This document shows positions 11,897 to 14,799 of a DNA stretch of 14,799 bases, piece by piece. The notes under the pieces were generated by a model, which saw nothing but the letters and a program-made list of their open reading frames with translations, was not told the DNA's origin and did not search any database. The stretch spans positions 1 through 14,799 of the forward strand of contig CBFCZR010000027.1 in the NCBI GenBank assembly GCA_965602795.1. Reading direction: 5' to 3'. The stretch comes from Bathyarchaeum sp965602795. Its GTDB lineage: Archaea; Thermoproteota; Bathyarchaeia; Bathyarchaeales; Bathyarchaeaceae. A program made the translations under genes and the position numbers. Positions within the stretch are counted from its first letter, which is position 1, and every line of letters begins with the position of its first letter.

Positions 11897-12817
11897 TTAC
11901 TTTTTTGCGCCTAATATGAGCGCAAGCAGAGCTGTTCGGGTGACCATGCCGTTCCATACCTGCTGAAAGTATCTGGCATGAGCTGTATTGTCCACTTCGT
12001 GGTCTATCTCGTCGACCCTCGGCAGAGGATGCATAATAATCATGTCCTTCTTCGCCTCCTCCAAGGTGTCAACATCGATTTTGTAGGTTCCGCTGACCTT
12101 GGCGTATTCAGCTGGGTCAGGGAATCTCTCCTCCTGAATCCGGGTTACATAAAGCACATCCGTTTCAGCCAAAAACTCCTCAACTGCAGAGCCCTCCACT
12201 ATCTTAATCTTCTTTTTTATGGCGTCAGAAACCTCTCTTCGCATGCGGAGAAGCTCAGGCGAAACCAGAAACAGGTTCACCTTGTAGAGCGACAGCGCAT
12301 AAGCCAGCGAGTGAACCGTGCGTCCATACCTTAGGTCTCCCATCAAAGTGATGTTGAGCCCATCGATTGTTCCCTTCTCTTTCAGTATGGTGTACAAATC
12401 CAGCAGAGCCTGAGTCGGATGCTCCTCAGCTCCGGAACCAGCGTTTATCACTGGTATGCTAGCGAACTCGGCTGCTAGTCTGGCTGCTCCCTCCAGCGGA
12501 TGCCGTAGCACCATGACGTCGGCGTAGTTTTCTACTACTCTGATGGTGTCTGCAAGGTTTTCGCCTTTCTTGATGGCGGCTACTTTGGGTTCTGCGAAGC
12601 CGATGACGTTTCCTCCCAGTTTGTTCATGGCAGCCTCGAAGCTTAGGCGGGTTCTGGTGCTGGGTTCAAAGAAGAGGGTTCCCAGTATTTTGCCGTGGAG
12701 CATGTTTGAGCCTTTTTTGGCTACGGGTTCCATGTCTCCGGCGGTTTTCAGAATGTAATCGATTTCTTCTCGGGTGAAATCTTTGATGGATACTATGTCG
12801 CGTCCCTTAAACTGCAA
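11897..12817 (-). CDS. pyrB: Aspartate carbamoyltransferase catalytic subunit
   Basis: A 306-residue enzyme that joins carbamoyl phosphate and aspartate in pyrimidine synthesis. The carbamoyl-phosphate motif Ser-Thr-Arg-Thr-Arg is at 53-57, Lys84-Gly-Glu follows, His-Pro-Thr-Gln is near 134, and the aspartate-site His-Pro-Leu-Pro-Arg is near 265. The length is normal. At the position of E. coli Ser80, which with Lys84 reaches into the neighbouring active site, this sequence has Ala80 (Val-Ala-Ala-Ile-Lys-Lys-Gly-Glu). The regulatory subunit gene pyrI, commonly just downstream of pyrB in archaea, is not there: the next 57 bases are noncoding and then a convergent gene ends. The start is TTG at 12817, with GGTGT a few bases upstream. 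It lies 62 bases downstream of the PhoU-like gene and could be co-transcribed, although an A/T-rich TATA-like ATTTATTT near 12850 suggests its own promoter. Confidence 0.96.
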   Translation of the reverse strand: MQFKGRDIVSIKDFTREEIDYILKTAGDMEPVAKKGSNMLHGKILGTLFFEPSTRTRLSFEAAMNKLGGNVIGFAEPKVAAIKKGENLADTIRVVENYADVMVLRHPLEGAARLAAEFASIPVINAGSGAEEHPTQALLDLYTILKEKGTIDGLNITLMGDLRYGRTVHSLAYALSLYKVNLFLVSPELLRMRREVSDAIKKKIKIVEGSAVEEFLAETDVLYVTRIQEERFPDPAEYAKVSGTYKIDVDTLEEAKKDMIIMHPLPRVDEIDHEVDNTAHARYFQQVWNGMVTRTALLALILGAKK

Positions 12818-12879
12818 GCCTTACACCAGACACACTTTAGCAACTCACAAATAAATGCTTAATCTCTAATCTGTGTCCT

Positions 12880-13944
12880 TTATTCTATCACTGATTCGAC
12901 GGTCATGTTGAGAACGACCTCTGCTATGTCCATAGAATACTCCGCTATTCTTCTCACGCTTTCAATCACCAACCGAATGTTAGATGCTTCCTCTATGTCA
13001 GTCTCTTTTGACGAAAGCAGCGCCTTCTTCTCCAACGAAACTATCTTGTTGGCTTTCGCGATAACGCTGTCTGCCAAATCATAATCAAGCCTGAACAACG
13101 ATTCTATCGAAGTTTCGAAGGCGGAAATCGCCACCTCATTCATTTCTTGGATTGCTTGAAGAAACTCTTCGTCTAACTGTTTTGTGAGTAGCTGAACCTT
13201 TTTTGCTATGTTTGTGGCGTGGTCGGCTGTTCTTTCCACCATTTTGGTTATGAGCCTGTACCCGAGGCAATCTCTTGGGGTTTTTAGCCCTATCTCCGTT
13301 ATTATCCGGGGATTCTGTATTGCCATCTTCAGCTGCCGTATTATGTATAGATGAAATCTGTTAACCTCATAGTCGGTGGCTCTGACATGCTTTGCCAATT
13401 GTTGATCGATGTTTCTGAGGGCGGTTATGGCATCCTTGTGCATCGATGATGTTATAATGGTCATTCGCCGCAAAGCGCTGGGGACAGATAACTCGGGGTA
13501 ACTTAACAGAACCTGTAAAGTCAGGTCTGTGGAGGTGTCTGTTACTATTTCTGTTCCCACAAGCATGTTTCGGGCAAAAGTTTTGATGGCGTTTCTATGT
13601 GTCGACGAAACTTCTTTTTTGTCTTTTGCTCTTATGTGGATTATGTTGTAACCCAGTAGATACACGGAAACGGTTTTTCTTATCAGCGCCTCAGAGCTGT
13701 CTTCTGGAGAAGCTCTTATCAACGCCTCATCTGTTTTTTCTGGTTTTGCCAGTTCTGGAGGCAAAACTGCTAAGGTGCCGTTTTCTTCTTGGCGAATGAG
13801 CAGTTGGCTACCTTTTTCTAGCCCGTTTTGGGTAACCCATCTTTTTGGTAATGAAAGTACGTAGGTGGATCCTCCTGTTATTTGGAGTTTCCTTGTTTCT
13901 TCTTTCTGTTTATGTAGAGAATGAGTCAATTTTGAAACCTTCAT
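12880..13944 (-). CDS. AbrB-PhoU phosphate uptake regulator
   Basis: A 354-residue protein from ATG at 13944. Residues about 18-60 form a SpoVT/AbrB-type swapped-hairpin DNA-binding domain (Arg-Lys-Leu-Gln-Ile-Thr-Gly-Gly-Ser-Thr-Tyr-Val-Leu-Ser-Leu-Pro-Lys). The rest is helical PhoU-like, with one copy at about 150-240 and a second at 250-350; the motif Glu-Arg-Thr-Ala-Asp-His-Ala-Thr-Asn-Ile-Ala and its repeat Arg-Arg-Ile-Ala-Glu-Tyr-Ser-Met-Asp-Ile-Ala are typical metal-site helices. PhoU proteins restrain phosphate uptake and signalling; the DNA-binding fusion is common in archaea. It is divergent from pstS over 93 bases, so control of pstS and itself is likely. A TTG at 13968 would add 8 residues but lies upstream of the predicted transcription start. 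Confidence 0.88.
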   Translation of the reverse strand: MKVSKLTHSLHKQKEETRKLQITGGSTYVLSLPKRWVTQNGLEKGSQLLIRQEENGTLAVLPPELAKPEKTDEALIRASPEDSSEALIRKTVSVYLLGYNIIHIRAKDKKEVSSTHRNAIKTFARNMLVGTEIVTDTSTDLTLQVLLSYPELSVPSALRRMTIITSSMHKDAITALRNIDQQLAKHVRATDYEVNRFHLYIIRQLKMAIQNPRIITEIGLKTPRDCLGYRLITKMVERTADHATNIAKKVQLLTKQLDEEFLQAIQEMNEVAISAFETSIESLFRLDYDLADSVIAKANKIVSLEKKALLSSKETDIEEASNIRLVIESVRRIAEYSMDIAEVVLNMTVESVIE

Positions 13945-14037
13945 GGATTGGATGTGATTTGTACACAAGTATTTTTCCTATATAGTTTATATATATTATG
14001 GAGGAAAGCTATATACTTTCTGGGGTTTTTCTGCTAC
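13945..14037. promoter_or_regulatory. Divergent promoter region between the phoU-like gene and pstS
   Basis: Two TATA boxes face outward: CTATATAG (13979-13986) for the minus-strand regulator and CTATATAC (14009-14016) for pstS. The latter is about 26 bases before the TTG at 14038, so pstS mRNA is probably leaderless. A short dyad TTGT-AC-ACAA (13959-13968) covers the expected transcription start of the regulator gene and is a possible operator. Confidence 0.6.
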
Positions 14038-14799
14038 TTGAAAAGCAAGGTGAAAGAATTGGTTAGAAAATCAAACAAAGGCATCTCAACAATGCTTGCA
14101 CTCATCGGAATGATAGCACTTCTAGTAATCGGACTGGGCATCGGATACGTCCTGAATTCAGGAACAACCGGGACATCCGCAGAATTTCCCGAAGACAGCG
14201 AATGGAGAACTGGAGCCATCAATCTTGCTGGCTCAACAACTGTTCTGCCTGTAGCTGACGAAGCCGCCAAAGCATTCATGAACAAATACACCAGCGCTAC
14301 CGTAACCGTTCAAGGTGGCGGATCAGGAACAGGTTACGCCTCGGCAATAGACGGCACAGTTGAAATCGGCATGGCTTCCAGAGGTCCTAAGCAAACAGAA
14401 ATCGACGCAGGAACTCTTTGGTTACATCCCCTTGCACTAGACGCAGTATGTGTAGTAGTTAACCCCTCAGTAGGCAGCAACGTTGAACTGACTCTGGAGG
14501 AAGTCGCAATGATTTTCGCTGGAGAATACACAAACTGGAACGAGGTTGATGGCAGTCTTCCTGACGCAGAAATCTACGTTGTTGTAAGAGAATCAGGCTC
14601 AGGCACACGAGGCACCTTCGAAGAGTACACAATAGACGAATATGAACTAGAAATCGACAGCACAATCGTTCATGAACAACCAAGCAATCCAGCAGTAAGA
14701 ACAGCAGTAACAAACACTGACTACTCAATAGGCTACGTAGGCTTCGGATTCTTAACCAACGACATGGTTGCCGTATCTTTAGCTGCAGAAGCTGGAGAC
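14038..14799 (+). CDS. pstS: Phosphate ABC transporter substrate-binding protein (3' end missing)
   Basis: The frame is open to the last base, giving 254 residues. A basic start is followed by a hydrophobic signal or anchor at about 18-40 (Met-Leu-Ala-Leu-Ile-Gly-Met-Ile-Ala), with no lipobox cysteine, so it is probably membrane-tethered or secreted. The phosphate-binding motifs are all present: Ala-Gly-Ser-Thr-Thr-Val-Leu-Pro, Gly-Gly-Gly-Ser-Gly-Thr-Gly, Glu-Ser-Gly-Ser-Gly-Thr-Arg-Gly-Thr-Phe, and Ile-Gly-Tyr-Val-Gly-Phe. The start is TTG at 14038, which coincides with the predicted transcription start; GTG at 14050 is the alternative. The permeases and ATPase of the Pst system are expected beyond the window. 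It is divergent from a PhoU-type regulator, which fits phosphate-responsive control. Confidence 0.93.
   Translation, partial: MKSKVKELVRKSNKGISTMLALIGMIALLVIGLGIGYVLNSGTTGTSAEFPEDSEWRTGAINLAGSTTVLPVADEAAKAFMNKYTSATVTVQGGGSGTGYASAIDGTVEIGMASRGPKQTEIDAGTLWLHPLALDAVCVVVNPSVGSNVELTLEEVAMIFAGEYTNWNEVDGSLPDAEIYVVVRESGSGTRGTFEEYTIDEYELEIDSTIVHEQPSNPAVRTAVTNTDYSIGYVGFGFLTNDMVAVSLAAEAGD

Overview
The window looks archaeal. Promoters are TATA-box type with little or no leader, several genes appear to start with TTG or GTG, and Shine-Dalgarno motifs are variants of GGAGGTGA. It carries archaeal-type families: DUF211, an AbrB-PhoU phosphate regulator, a UPF0280-like protein, a CCC1/VIT1-like membrane protein, small winged-helix and zinc-finger proteins, and a secreted PKD protein with an IPEF-type C-terminal anchor. 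Class III (oxygen-sensitive) ribonucleotide reductase and a desulforedoxin point to an anaerobe. The mix resembles uncultivated Thermoproteota such as Candidatus Bathyarchaeia; that placement is an inference from gene content.

Layout: 1-188 is the tail of a UPF0280-like gene. 363-1685 encodes a membrane-tethered winged-helix regulator, convergent with a cell-surface PKD-domain protein (1744-2844, minus). 3001-7988 is a deoxynucleotide module on the plus strand: (i) a winged-helix + ATP-cone + NrdD-like protein that lacks the glycyl-radical tail and the active-site cysteines, (ii) a glutaredoxin/NrdH-like redoxin, and (iii) an intact class III reductase NrdD, directly abutting the redoxin. No nrdG activase gene is in the window. 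A 39-residue desulforedoxin (8015-8134, minus) and a four-CBS protein with a C-terminal domain resembling ribosome hibernation factor HPF/RaiA (8171-9343, minus) follow. Next come three small minus-strand genes: an unknown 42-residue protein, a small winged-helix protein and a dodecin. Upstream of the dodecin lies a strongly structured 141-nt element (10280-10420) that starts exactly where a TATA box predicts transcription to begin. Then come DUF211 (plus), a VIT-like membrane protein (minus), a small zinc-finger protein (plus), aspartate carbamoyltransferase PyrB (minus), and an AbrB-PhoU regulator divergent from a phosphate-binding protein PstS that runs off the window end.

The two observations most worth following are these. 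First, 3001-5229 looks like a ribonucleotide reductase that has become a DNA-binding nucleotide sensor, placed just upstream of the redoxin and the active reductase. Second, the structured RNA ahead of the dodecin gene looks like a riboswitch-like leader or small RNA. Several genes sense nucleotides or make precursors for them (ATP-cones, CBS domains, PyrB), but no physical coupling between them is shown here.
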